A stretch of DNA of 64,000 nucleotides from assembly GCF_002831565.1 (NCBI RefSeq), contig NZ_CP025096.1:4016501-4080500 (forward strand), in the 5' to 3' direction. Source of the DNA: Spirosoma pollinicola. GTDB lineage: Bacteria; Bacteroidota; Bacteroidia; Cytophagales; Spirosomataceae. The notes under the pieces were generated by a model that did not search any database, was not told the origin of the DNA, and was given only the letters and a program-made list of their open reading frames with translations. The number at the start of each line of letters is the position of its first letter. The first letter of the stretch is position 1. Positions 23,800-33,003 of the stretch are shown here, piece by piece. The position numbers were made by a program, and so were the translations under genes.

Positions 23800-24078
23800 A
23801 TGACTATTGAGAAGTTATTAAACTGGATCACACCCCTGACACTGGGGGCCTTACTGGGTCTGTATGAGATAGTGCATGGCCTGTTTTATGTCCTTTACGG
23901 AACACCCGATCAAAAGCGAGACTATCCGCTTGAGATTGTACTTGGACTGCCGATCATGGCAGTATGCCTGGGTGGGCATTGGGTGATTCGACGCCTGATG
24001 CAGTCTAATACACGCAATATCTGGATCATTGAATCGATATTGGTGGGACTTATCATATATGGTTTTTATCGCTCGTAA
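23800..24078 (+). CDS. Small three-helix membrane protein
   Basis: A 92-residue protein with three hydrophobic segments (about 10-33, 45-62 and 73-90: TLGALLGLYEIVHGLFYVLYG, LEIVLGLPIMAVCLGGHWVI, IWIIESILVGLIIYGFY). No charged pore or known family motif was recognised. The start at 23800 follows a run of non-coding sequence and is reasonable. It is monocistronic as far as can be seen. Function unknown. Confidence 0.65.
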   Translation: MTIEKLLNWITPLTLGALLGLYEIVHGLFYVLYGTPDQKRDYPLEIVLGLPIMAVCLGGHWVIRRLMQSNTRNIWIIESILVGLIIYGFYRS

Positions 24079-24277
24079 AAGCGAGTACCGTCCCAGCTTA
24101 TGTACCGGGCGTTTGGTAAAAAAAGCTGGCAGCTATGGGGCTAATGCTATGGGGAGGTTTGCGAACCAGAACCAACACGCTTTTTGAGGGCAACTCCCAT
24201 TCATTTATTGACAAACTATTGCCTGTTACAGACATAGGTATAAGTAATTAGCGGAGTTCTTTTTAAAGAATAATGTA

Positions 24278-27200
24278 ATGCCTATGCGCTGCTCGTTCTT
24301 CCTCAGCTGGATAACTGTCGTTCTACTTTTGGGATCGAATCGGCTGGTTCATGGACAAACAACAGCCGTACTGACCGGCAACGTAACGGATGCCACGACG
24401 GGAAAACCCATGCCGTTTGCCAACGTCTATATAAATGGATCAACGCGGGGGGCAATCACCGACGAAAAGGGCTATTTTACATTGGCCGGTGTGCCACTGG
24501 GTACAGTCGAAATAGCCGCTTCATTTGTTGGTTACCAGCCTGCCAGGCAAACAATCCGATCCGAGAATACGACACTGCAGATGGTGAATTTTCGGCTGAA
24601 ACCGAGTGAGCAAACGCTGGATGCCGTAACCGTACGGGGCAATCCGAAGCACTGGGAACGGCAACTGCGGCAGTTTAAAAAGCAACTCTTCGGCGAGCCG
24701 TTTGGCGGGCAATGCCTGCTTGTGAACAGCGAAGTGCTCAATTTTAAAGAAGATAAAGAGCATCTGTATGCCACGGCTAATGAGCCGCTGATTATTGAAA
24801 ACCAGGCGCTGGGTTATCGGCTGATCTATGCCTTGCAACATTTCGATGCGACCCCGTCAGGCGAAGTCTATTCGGCGGGTACGGCCCGTTTTGACGAATT
24901 AAAACCCGAGAACGAGCGGCAAGCCAGCCGGTTTCAGCGGAACCGGCTGATGGCTTACAAAGGGTCAATCCGGCATTTGATGGCCAGCCTGACGGATAAT
25001 ACGTTCAAAGAGGCAGGCTTTCTGGTTTATCAGGAAGATCTCACCAAACCGATCTCCCTGGAACAGCGATCCATTACACTCGCGACTGCGGTTAATGACT
25101 ACAAGCGCCTGATTCCAGTTAAGGTGTCTAGCTTGATTCAACCCGGTCGGTTAGCGACCGAACGTCGACTGGTTTCGTCTATGAAACTGATCGTATTCTA
25201 TACGAATGCGACTTCGGGTTTCTCGCCCTATCCCGATGCGCGTTACGCCTACACGGAAATGAAACTGCCTGGTGGTCAGCTGCAACTGACCGTCGATGGC
25301 ATTATTACCATGCCGGAAGGTATGGAAGCGAAAGGCTCGATGGGTAATGACCGGCTATCGACCATGCTGCCCGCCGATTGGAAACCCGATGGTGCTGAGA
25401 AGGAGACGTTGACGAACGGCCCACTGGCTACACAGGGAAAACTCGCGCTACCCGACGCCCGCCTGGAACGGATCACGGCGGCTTTTACCGAGCGATTCAA
25501 GTGGCTGGCTCCCAGCGTGTTTGTGCATATCGATAAACCGGTTTACGCCACTGGCGACCGGCTCTGGTTAAGTACGTACTTACTCGACGCGGCCAGTCAC
25601 CAGCGGACCAGTGGCGAAACGGCTATGCATGTCGACCTGCTTACGTCAACCGGCAAGCTCGTGCAGCACCAGTGGGTACGTATCGCTGACGGACGTGGCG
25701 AAGGCAATTTCCGCCTGTCGGATACCCTCAGGACAGGCACGTATCGTCTACGCGCCTATACTGATGAAGATGACACCCAGCGACGCCCGGCTTTCGAGCG
25801 GTCGGTGGCGATCTATAATCTGTTTCGGAGCGAGCTTTCAATACGGAATGATTCAGTTCCCCAGCCAGTAGACGTTCAGATTTTGCCGGAAGGTGGTCGC
25901 TGGATTTTGGGACTGCCCGCACGTCTGGGTGTAAAAATCGTTCAGTCCAATGGGCATGGCCTGCCTACTGAGGGTCGTATTGTCGACGATCTGGGTACTG
26001 AAGTCGTTCGCTTCAAAACCAATCCGCAAGGGATGACCAGCGTGTCGATGGAGCCAAAGCCGCAGCGAACGTATTATGCCGACGTAACCTATAATAACCA
26101 ACCACAACGCGTTCCATTACCCAGGCCCGAAACGGAAGGACTGCTGCTTTCGGCCGATGCGATCAGCGATACAACCCGTATGGCGTTGACCATACTGAGT
26201 TCTAACCGCGCTGTTATTGACTCGGCGTATATGCTGATTCAGCAGCACGGTCGTTTGGTCGATCAGCGAAAAATTTTCCTGCAAAATGGGGTGGCGAAAA
26301 TAAACCTGCCCATGATGACCTGGTTGCCGGGCCTTGCCCAGATCACGCTGTACGATGCCACCGCCATGCCTCAAGCCGAGCGATTGTTTTTTGTACCTGA
26401 ATTCATTGCGCCGGTTCGTGTGCGGATAGGTCTCAACAAAACCCGGTATCAGCCCCGCGAGCAGGCCATCCTGAGTGTCAATCTGACCGATAACGGAGTA
26501 CCGGCACTGGCCGCTATTTCGGCGTCGATTACCGATGCCGGTCAGGTGCCGGATGACACTGCCGACGCTACATTGCCAACTCACCTGTTACTAACGGGAG
26601 AGCTTCGGGGGCGTATCGAAAATCCCAACCAATACGTCGTGAATCATACTGCCCAAACCCGTCAGTCTCTGGACGATCTGCTATTGACGCAGGGCTGGCG
26701 ACGGGTCAGTGGCACGCCCCAAACGGATTCACTCGGGGGGGTATCGCTCCGGGGCCGCATTGTGAATGCGAAACATCAACCCATACCCGGCGCACAGCTT
26801 ATTGTGGCGTCGACAGGACTCGGGAAATCGTTCGTAAAAACGGCCGGGACTGACGAGCAGGGACGCTTTCGGCTGGCGGGGCTGGCCATTGCCGATACGA
26901 TACAGGTAATGACCCGCGTCACTGATCGTCAGTTAAGAAATGTGGCTACCAAAGAAGCCTTTTGGGTTCAGGAAGGGACCGGCAGCCAATGGGAGACTAG
27001 TAAACTACCGGTTCCACTAAACGAATCAACGATGCGATCTCAACTGGAAGCGGCTCGCATCCGGCAGGTAGCAAACACCGATCTTTACCGTGATAAAACG
27101 GCGAAAGTGCTGAAAGAAGTTACGGTTCGCGCGCAGAAATATGAGGAGAGACCGGAAGATATTCAACTGCGTAGTTTGCACAATGCGGCTGATGCCGTTG

Positions 27201-27550
27201 TTAAGTTCGATGAAAAATCGCCCACCTACTCGAATCTGTACGAAATGATGCAGGGTCGATTGACGGGGGTGATGGTTACACGAAAAATCGCCATGGAAGG
27301 GGTCCTCAAAAAAGGTGATTATCAGGTATCTATGCGAGGAGGGAATAGTTTTCTGGGTGGTACACAGCCCTTATATTTGATGGATGGCGTGCCTGTTCAG
27401 GACCCCGATGGAAACGTTTTGATGTTCTTCAATCCAAGGGATATTGAACGAATCGAAGTATTGAAAAGTGCTGGCGCGGCTGGTATATATGGTTCCCGGG
27501 GAGGGAACGGTGTCATTGCTTTTTATTCCAAAGGCGCACGGTATATGTAG
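24278..27550 (+). CDS. CarboxypepD_reg / MG2 / TonB-plug protein, cut by a stop codon
   Basis: The 1090-residue product has a signal peptide (about 1-27, ending VHGQ), a CarboxypepD_reg-like domain (LTGNVTDATTGKPMPFANVY to SFVGYQPARQ, about 30-95), a macroglobulin-like MG2 region (VHIDKPVYATGDRLWLSTYL, about 415), a second carboxypeptidase-regulatory-like domain (SLRGRIVNAKHQPIPGAQLI, about 820) and a TonB plug-like domain (MRGGNSFLGGTQPLYLMDGV, IERIEVLKSAGAAGIYGSRG, about 1015-1085). There is no barrel, so it is not a complete receptor; proteins with this plan are common in Bacteroidota, with unknown role at the outer membrane. The reading frame ends at a TAG (27548-27550) but continues in the same frame for 99 codons of typical C-terminus (27551-27847). 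Confidence 0.85.
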   Translation: MPMRCSFFLSWITVVLLLGSNRLVHGQTTAVLTGNVTDATTGKPMPFANVYINGSTRGAITDEKGYFTLAGVPLGTVEIAASFVGYQPARQTIRSENTTLQMVNFRLKPSEQTLDAVTVRGNPKHWERQLRQFKKQLFGEPFGGQCLLVNSEVLNFKEDKEHLYATANEPLIIENQALGYRLIYALQHFDATPSGEVYSAGTARFDELKPENERQASRFQRNRLMAYKGSIRHLMASLTDNTFKEAGFLVYQEDLTKPISLEQRSITLATAVNDYKRLIPVKVSSLIQPGRLATERRLVSSMKLIVFYTNATSGFSPYPDARYAYTEMKLPGGQLQLTVDGIITMPEGMEAKGSMGNDRLSTMLPADWKPDGAEKETLTNGPLATQGKLALPDARLERITAAFTERFKWLAPSVFVHIDKPVYATGDRLWLSTYLLDAASHQRTSGETAMHVDLLTSTGKLVQHQWVRIADGRGEGNFRLSDTLRTGTYRLRAYTDEDDTQRRPAFERSVAIYNLFRSELSIRNDSVPQPVDVQILPEGGRWILGLPARLGVKIVQSNGHGLPTEGRIVDDLGTEVVRFKTNPQGMTSVSMEPKPQRTYYADVTYNNQPQRVPLPRPETEGLLLSADAISDTTRMALTILSSNRAVIDSAYMLIQQHGRLVDQRKIFLQNGVAKINLPMMTWLPGLAQITLYDATAMPQAERLFFVPEFIAPVRVRIGLNKTRYQPREQAILSVNLTDNGVPALAAISASITDAGQVPDDTADATLPTHLLLTGELRGRIENPNQYVVNHTAQTRQSLDDLLLTQGWRRVSGTPQTDSLGGVSLRGRIVNAKHQPIPGAQLIVASTGLGKSFVKTAGTDEQGRFRLAGLAIADTIQVMTRVTDRQLRNVATKEAFWVQEGTGSQWETSKLPVPLNESTMRSQLEAARIRQVANTDLYRDKTAKVLKEVTVRAQKYEERPEDIQLRSLHNAADAVVKFDEKSPTYSNLYEMMQGRLTGVMVTRKIAMEGVLKKGDYQVSMRGGNSFLGGTQPLYLMDGVPVQDPDGNVLMFFNPRDIERIEVLKSAGAAGIYGSRGGNGVIAFYSKGARYM

Positions 27551-27847
27551 GGGAGCGCGAAATCCGATGAAGCAATGACGCCGATTCAATTCATTGGATA
27601 CCCGTCGGTACAGCGCGAATTTTATGTGCCACGATACGACGCTGAGGCAACCACCAGCGCCATTTCCGGGGCCGTCGATCGCCGGGATGTTTTGTACTGG
27701 AAACCATTGATGCAGACAGACAGTCAGGGGCGTAGCCAGCTACGTTTTCCGCTGTCAGACGTCGTGCAGACGGTGCGCGTGGTGATTCAGGGCGTTACGG
27801 CCGATGGTCGTCCGGTGCTGGGCGTTCAGTTAATTCGGGTTCAATAA
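27551..27847 (+). pseudogene. Severed C-terminus of the TonB-plug protein
   Basis: Directly after the TAG, in the same frame, the sequence reads GSAKSDEAMTPIQFIGYPSV then QREFYVPRYDAE, ..VLYWKPLMQTDSQGRSQLRF and VRVVIQGVTADGRPVLGVQL, the usual last domain of this family (REFYVPxYD; YWxPxxxTD). There is no start codon with a ribosome site other than the ATG at 27575. A single C-to-T change (CAG to TAG) would explain the break. Confidence 0.8.
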
Positions 27848-27876
27848 CCTACAACGTCGAGATCGGTCACTAAAAC

Positions 27877-28253
27877 CTATTTTAGGGCAAGGGACATAAC
27901 TGGTAGACGCTCCGTTTTTCGGTAGGCACTGGGGGTAAATGCCATTTTCTTTTTAAAGATACGTGAGAAATAAAACTCAGACTCAAACCCCGATTTGAAC
28001 GCTATATCGGCTATTGATAGTCAGTTTCGAATACCCCTTTCCCGTGAGCGATGTACACCAACTGAAACTCATCGAGTATCCGGCCTTTTTCCCAGTCAAA
28101 ATAATAGTGGTTTGGATGGTTCGTGTCGGGATACGGTTTTTGGGGTGGGTGTACATTATGGCCTACCGTTCGAATATCGACACCCCAGGTAGGAGCAGCC
28201 TCAATCAACTGCTGAAGTTGTAGGTCTGTAAAATATTTTCGGTAGCTGTGCAT
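27877..28253 (-). pseudogene. AraC-family regulator with a large internal deletion
   Basis: From the ATG at 28253 the first 79 residues (MHSYRKYFTDLQLQQLIEAA, then ..PPQKPYPDTNHPNHYYFDWE and FQLVYIAHGKGVFETDYQ) look like the cupin-type N-terminus of an AraC regulator and end at a stop near 28011. Overlapping it in another frame is LSIADIAFKSGFESEFYFSR and IFKKKMAFTPSAYRKTER, the second helix-turn-helix of AraC, stopping at 27877. About 160 central residues are missing. The remnant is divergent from the sugar isomerase gene at 28374, its likely former target. Confidence 0.87.
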
Positions 28254-28373
28254 ATCAAAAAGTGAAAAAACGAATCAAAATGGCTATTCCCTGTATAGGC
28301 TGCAAACCTTACTTTTGTTCAAAACTATAGCATAAATAGCATACAGGGCACATCGTTTCTATCAATTTTTACT

Positions 28374-29873
28374 ATGCAAGCTGATTTAATTACGGATTCA
28401 CTTGACCATTCTGATACAGTGGCTTCGATGTCGCCTTATGGTTTGAAAGTGGGGTTGTTCGGTATCGGTCTGGAAGCCTACTGGGCTCAGTTCGATGGTT
28501 TACAGGCGCGGCTGGAAGGATACCTGAGCACGCTGGAAGGAGCAATGCATCGGCCTGGCGTCGATATCGTCAATCTTGGTCTGGTAGATACGCCCGAAAA
28601 AGCGATGCTGGCGGGCCACCAATTCCGGAAGGCCGATGTCGATATCATCTTTTTGTACGTAACGACCTATGCCCTCTCCTCAACGGTGTTGCCCGTGGTA
28701 CGCCGGGCCAACGTGCCCGTTATTGTGCTGAATCTGGCTCCCGAACCGGCCATCAATTACCAGTGGTTCAATCAACTTGGTGATCGGACACGCATGACCG
28801 GCGAGTGGTTGGCCTATTGCTCGGCCTGCCCGGTACCCGAAATTGCGTCGGTTTTCAAGCGGTCCAACATCCCTTTTTATCAGGTAACGGGTATGCTCCA
28901 GAATGATCCCACCGCCTGGAGCGAAATTGACGAATGGATCGAAGCCGCCCGTGTGGCTAATATCATGGCCCACAACCGGTTGGGTGTACTGGGAAATTAT
29001 TACGGGGGGATGCTCGATATCTACTCGAATCTGACCCTGCACTGTGCCACGTTTGGAGGGCACATCGAAATGATTGAGGTTGACCAACTAACGGCTCTGC
29101 GTGAAACGGTAGCGGATGAGGATGTCCGCCAGCGTGTTGAGCTGTTTACCGAAACGTTCGACGTCCAACCTGATTGTACACCGGCCGAACTCCAGCGAGC
29201 TGCCCGGACGTCGGTCGCTCTCGACCGGCTGGTGGCCGAGCTGGATTTAGGCTCCATGGCCTATTACTACAAAGGCACGGGAAACCGGAACGACGGTCCG
29301 ACAGCTAATGAAAATACGATGAGTTCGGTTATTCTGGGTAACTCGCTGTTGACGGCCCATGGCATTCCGGTGGCCGGTGAATATGAAGTCAAAAACGCGC
29401 AGGCGATGAAAATCATGGATTCGTTTGGCGTTGGCGGCTCCTTTACCGAATACTACGCCATGGATTTTACCGATGATGTCGTGCTGATGGGTCACGATGG
29501 GCCAGGCCACATCGCTATTGCCGAAGGGAAAACAAAAGTGCGCCCGCTCCAGGTCTATCACGGCAAAGTTGGCAGTGGGCTTTCCGTAGAAATGTCGGTA
29601 AAGCAGGGGCCGGTAACATTACTGTCGGTGGTCGAGACGGTTGCCGGTACGATTCAACTGCTGGTAGCCCAGGGGGAATCCGTTCCGGGCCCGATTCTGG
29701 AGATTGGCAACACCAACAGCCGGTATCGCTTCCCGATTGGTGCTCGCCAGTTCGTTACCGACTGGAATAGTCATGGGCCCGCGCACCATTGTGCGGTTGG
29801 CATAGGCCATTGTGCCAACAAGCTCAAAAAGCTGGGCGACTTACTGGGCGTAGCAGTCATTCAAGTCTGTTAA
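28374..29873 (+). CDS. L-arabinose/L-fucose isomerase-family protein
   Basis: The 499-residue protein matches the AraA/FucI-like isomerase fold: GLKVGLFGIGLEAYWAQFDG (about 24-43), DVDIIFLYVTTYALSSTVLP (about 87-106), APEPAINYQWFNQLGDRT, the middle domain LGVLGNYYGGMLDIYSN, and a C-terminal domain with GDNxA-like GTGNRNDGPTANENTM and MGHDGPGHIAIAEGK (metal-binding His/Glu expected here). Such enzymes convert an aldose to a ketose with a divalent metal. The exact sugar is not evident; the 'L-arabinose isomerase-like' clade often has other substrates. A start at 28428 (MSPYGLKVG) is also possible. The locus has decayed around it: the divergent AraC gene and a downstream epimerase are remnants. 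Confidence 0.88.
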   Translation: MQADLITDSLDHSDTVASMSPYGLKVGLFGIGLEAYWAQFDGLQARLEGYLSTLEGAMHRPGVDIVNLGLVDTPEKAMLAGHQFRKADVDIIFLYVTTYALSSTVLPVVRRANVPVIVLNLAPEPAINYQWFNQLGDRTRMTGEWLAYCSACPVPEIASVFKRSNIPFYQVTGMLQNDPTAWSEIDEWIEAARVANIMAHNRLGVLGNYYGGMLDIYSNLTLHCATFGGHIEMIEVDQLTALRETVADEDVRQRVELFTETFDVQPDCTPAELQRAARTSVALDRLVAELDLGSMAYYYKGTGNRNDGPTANENTMSSVILGNSLLTAHGIPVAGEYEVKNAQAMKIMDSFGVGGSFTEYYAMDFTDDVVLMGHDGPGHIAIAEGKTKVRPLQVYHGKVGSGLSVEMSVKQGPVTLLSVVETVAGTIQLLVAQGESVPGPILEIGNTNSRYRFPIGARQFVTDWNSHGPAHHCAVGIGHCANKLKKLGDLLGVAVIQVC

Positions 29874-29977
29874 CCATCTTCCATGCTGTTGATGACTACA
29901 AAAACATAACCCTGTCGCTAGTCAACGCAACCATTCTCCTATGATTCATGACCCGCACACCCTGCCCGACGACCTAA

Positions 29978-30148
29978 CCTGCTGGAACCGCTCCCGGTGT
30001 GAAGTGTGATGATTTTCGTCCCTACTTTAGGGCCCTGAAACAAATAAATTATCAGGGCGGCTTGTCGCTGAAATCTAACCGGACCGATTTTGACTGGAAA
30101 ATAGCCCGTGGCATACAAGTCGTAAAAACACAGCTAGCGGAGGTTTAA
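29978..30148 (+). pseudogene. C-terminal remnant of a TIM-barrel sugar epimerase
   Basis: An open stretch reading CDDFRPYFRALKQINYQGGL, then SLKSNRTDFDWKIARG and VVKTQLAEV with a TAA at 30146-30148, matches the last beta-alpha unit of xylose-isomerase-like (AP_endonuc_2) epimerases. No start or N-terminal part is present. The rest of the 379-bp gap (29874-30252) holds only a short ORF at 29941 (MIHDPHTLPDDLTCW...) that I cannot assign and the palindrome at 30203-30241. Confidence 0.75.
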
Positions 30149-30202
30149 CTACTTGTAGGCCAGAGAACGTCGGCTGGTGGTTTCTGATCGGGCGCTGAGC
30201 CG

Positions 30203-30241
30203 CAAAGTATTGCCGGTCCACCGTGGTCCGGCAATACTTTG
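30203..30241. repeat. CAAAGTATTGCCGG palindrome, complete copy
   Basis: Perfect 14-bp arms (30203-30216 and 30228-30241) around an 11-nt loop, 11 bp past the stop of the permease at 30253. A half copy marks the deletion joint at 10461-10474. Confidence 0.9.
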
Positions 30242-30252
30242 AGGGCTCTACG

Positions 30253-32700
30253 TTATTCCGACCGCAACGACTTGACCGGATTCATCAGGGCGGCTTTCAC
30301 ACTTTGGAAACTGACCGTTAGAATGGCGATGCCAATGGCCAGCAGGGCCGCCAGCCCGAACATCCACCAGGCAATATCGACCTTGTATTCGAAATTCTGC
30401 AGCCAGCGGTTCATGGCCCACCACGCTACGGGCGACGCAATGACAATAGCGATCAGAACCAGTTTTAAAAAGTCTTTGGAGAGCAATGTGACAATGCTCG
30501 CTACGGAGGCACCCAGTACTTTGCGAACGCCAATCTCTTTGGTGCGCTGCTCGGTGGTGAAAGCCGCCAGCCCGAACAGGCCCAGACAGGCGATGAAAAT
30601 AGCGAGGGCCGATGCGACGGTAAACACTTGCCCATATTGCTGCTCGCTCTGGTACTGTTTGTTGTAATTGGCATCCACAAAATAAAACTCGAACGGATTG
30701 CCGGGGTAACTGGCTTTATATAGCCGTTCCAATTCGGCTAGCTTATCCTGCATGTGGTCCGTTGTGAGTTGAATCGTCAGATCGCTGGTCGATCGGCGGG
30801 GCATAAAAATGACCGGCTCGATGGCTTTTTGCAATCCCTGATGATGGTAATCTTTCACGATGCCCACAAGTTCGTAGGGTTGTATCCAGTTGATGATTTT
30901 ACCAACGGCCTGCTCGGCCGAAGCAAAACCCAACTGTCGGGCTGCGGTTTCGTTGATCATCAGTTTACCGCTTTTCTCCCAACCCAATTCAGCTTCGCGA
31001 ACCGTAAAATTTCGACCAGCTGCCAGTCCAATTTCGTATGTTTTCAGGAAGCGGTCGTCAATGATCCCCATCGAATAGCTTTTCTTCTCATCGCCGGGAC
31101 GCGGGTTCTGTTTGGTAACGCTGTTCGCCGTGAAGTTGTAGAAGTTGCCCGGCACGATAGTCGTTTGCGAGAAGCTTTTCACATAGGGCAGTTGCGCGAG
31201 CTGGTCTTCCAGTCTGGTCGTTTTGGGAGCGAAAGGGCCATCCCCAATTTCGGGCCGCTTGATCACCACGCGTTGCGCCAGCCGAACGCCGAGGTCTTTG
31301 TTCTGCATGAATTGCAACTGCCGGTACAGCACCATTGTCGCGATCACCAGGGCCACTGATGCGCTAAACTGCGCGACGACCAGCGTTTTGCGTAACCAAC
31401 CCCCTTTACCCGCCTGATAAGCGCCCTTGAGGGTTTTGATCGGCTGAAACGAGGTTAGTGTGAACGCCACATAGCCACCCGATGCAACGGCCCCAATAAC
31501 CAGTAACAGCAAACCCGCCAACCAGAACCCGTTGGCGTTCAGCACATCCAGCGATAGTTCTTTAGCTACGAAGGCATTAAACGCATGCTGCAACGATGCG
31601 ACCAGCACCAGCGCCAGCCCGAAACCAACGATGTTTAATAGAAGCGACTCGCCCAGAAACTGCACGATTAGTTGTCCCGGTGCCGCACCAATCACCTTCC
31701 GGACACCCACTTCTTTGGCCCGTTTCAGCGCACCCGCCGTCGATAAATTCACGTAGTTGAACCAGGCAATTAACAAGATCAGACCGGCAATGCCGCTCAG
31801 CAGATACACAAATCCCAAACTGCCACTGGTAGGATAGGTATCGCTCAAAGATGTAGCCAGATGCATACTGGTGGCGGGTTGCACCAGAAACAGGGTCTCA
31901 TCTTCGGGCGTTACTTTCTTTTTATACGCATTGATTTTATCGGCCAATGCGGTATAGTTGGCGGGTATGCCGGGGGCTACTTCGGTAAGTTTCAGAAAGG
32001 TAGTCAGGTATTGACCGTCGAAACTGTCCAGCCGCGCCCAGTCATTGCCATTGAGGTTGGCGGGATTTGCCAGCGTTACCAGCGAGAAGACCGCATCAAA
32101 AATCAGGTCGGAGTTCTGGGGCATATCGGCATACACCGCCGACACCGTGTAAAGGGTTTTGCCAAACTGGTTGTTCAGTGTCAGTGTCTGGCCCAGCGGC
32201 TTTTTCTCGCCAAAATATTTTCGTGCCTGCGTCTGCGACAGGGCTACGGTATTGGGTTGCATTAGGGCTGATGCCACCGTTCCCTGTATAACCGGGAAGG
32301 TGAACAGCGTAAAGAAATTGGGATCTGCATACCCCAGTTTACCTTCCCGAAACGACTGCGCCGACTGGCCGTTGCTGCCGTTGGCGAAACTGACGATGCC
32401 ATTCGCCGAATGCTCCCCGATGCGGCAGAAGTCGTTTACTTCAGGGAACTCCTGTTTTGCCAGTGGTCCCACGGCCGGAGCCATATCACTCACAATATCG
32501 CCCTCGCGGGTTTGGGCGAGTAGCCGGTATAATGTCGGCAGGTTTTTATGAAACCCGTTGACGCTCCGTTCGTAGGCCACATACTCCAGAATGAGTACGA
32601 AAGCTGCAATCCCCAGCGCCAGCCCGGTAATGTTGATAAGCGAGAACACCCGGTTTTTTCGCAGGGTACGCAGGGTAATTTTCAGGTAGTTCAGGAACAT
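30253..32700 (-). CDS. MacB/FtsX-like ABC permease, sigma-54-driven
   Basis: The 815-residue permease starts at the ATG at 32700 (MFLNYLKITLRTLRKN). A longer frame to 32772 would run back across the sigma-54 promoter at 32757-32771, so it is excluded. The protein has TM1 (about 20-42), periplasmic domain 1, three TM helices with KEVGVRKVIGAA near 327, linker TM, periplasmic domain 2, and the last three TM helices with KEIGVRKVLGAS near 718; it ends NPVKSLRSE. It stands alone as a single-gene transcription unit convergent with the remnant epimerase. There is no ATPase domain; partner and substrate are unknown. Confidence 0.93.
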   Translation of the reverse strand: MFLNYLKITLRTLRKNRVFSLINITGLALGIAAFVLILEYVAYERSVNGFHKNLPTLYRLLAQTREGDIVSDMAPAVGPLAKQEFPEVNDFCRIGEHSANGIVSFANGSNGQSAQSFREGKLGYADPNFFTLFTFPVIQGTVASALMQPNTVALSQTQARKYFGEKKPLGQTLTLNNQFGKTLYTVSAVYADMPQNSDLIFDAVFSLVTLANPANLNGNDWARLDSFDGQYLTTFLKLTEVAPGIPANYTALADKINAYKKKVTPEDETLFLVQPATSMHLATSLSDTYPTSGSLGFVYLLSGIAGLILLIAWFNYVNLSTAGALKRAKEVGVRKVIGAAPGQLIVQFLGESLLLNIVGFGLALVLVASLQHAFNAFVAKELSLDVLNANGFWLAGLLLLVIGAVASGGYVAFTLTSFQPIKTLKGAYQAGKGGWLRKTLVVAQFSASVALVIATMVLYRQLQFMQNKDLGVRLAQRVVIKRPEIGDGPFAPKTTRLEDQLAQLPYVKSFSQTTIVPGNFYNFTANSVTKQNPRPGDEKKSYSMGIIDDRFLKTYEIGLAAGRNFTVREAELGWEKSGKLMINETAARQLGFASAEQAVGKIINWIQPYELVGIVKDYHHQGLQKAIEPVIFMPRRSTSDLTIQLTTDHMQDKLAELERLYKASYPGNPFEFYFVDANYNKQYQSEQQYGQVFTVASALAIFIACLGLFGLAAFTTEQRTKEIGVRKVLGASVASIVTLLSKDFLKLVLIAIVIASPVAWWAMNRWLQNFEYKVDIAWWMFGLAALLAIGIAILTVSFQSVKAALMNPVKSLRSE

Positions 32701-32756
32701 AAGGCAGGTAGTTGACAGGCAAACGACTAAACACCACTGTGGCCGATTAATAAGGC

Positions 32757-32771
32757 TCAACTCTTGTGCCA
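32757..32771 (-). promoter_or_regulatory. Sigma-54 (-24/-12) promoter 3
   Basis: On the minus strand TGGCAC (32771-32766), AAGAG, TTGA (32760-32757): a perfect -24 box and correct spacing. The predicted start is about 45 bp before the ATG at 32700, which sets the translation start of the permease. Confidence 0.82.
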
Positions 32772-32823
32772 CATCCTGAAATGGGCGATTCCAGCTAATC
32801 CAGGGGAATCGTTAACTAGCCCA

Positions 32824-32860
32824 TGTCCGCAAATGGACAGGAACTGTCCGCTAATAAACT
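32824..32860. promoter_or_regulatory. Paired activator sites of promoter 3
   Basis: Proximal TGTCC-N6-GGACA at 32824-32839 (perfect) and a distal half-conserved TGTCC-N6-AAACT at 32845-32860, 21 bp apart; 53 bp above the -24 box. The 303-bp gap to the divergent methyltransferase gene contains no other feature I can name. Confidence 0.78.
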
Positions 32861-33003
32861 AAGTCGTGAACGTATCGCGCACTTGAGTTACAACGCAAAA
32901 CCTTGATTGACTGTTAGCCGCTTGCTCAAATTAAACGAGGTCGGTAGATGGATTATGATACCTTTCACATATACGTTTCAATTCACTTGTCAAAAAGAAA
33001 GAA

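Noticed and set aside
29941..30009. Short plus-strand ORF beginning MIHDPHTLPDDL
   Set aside because: Only 22 codons, no recognisable family, and directly followed by an epimerase remnant in another frame; may be another gene fragment but cannot be supported.
32701..32772. N-terminal extension of the permease at 30253
   Set aside because: The added codons would run across the sigma-54 promoter and are not homologous to the N-termini of the other permeases.
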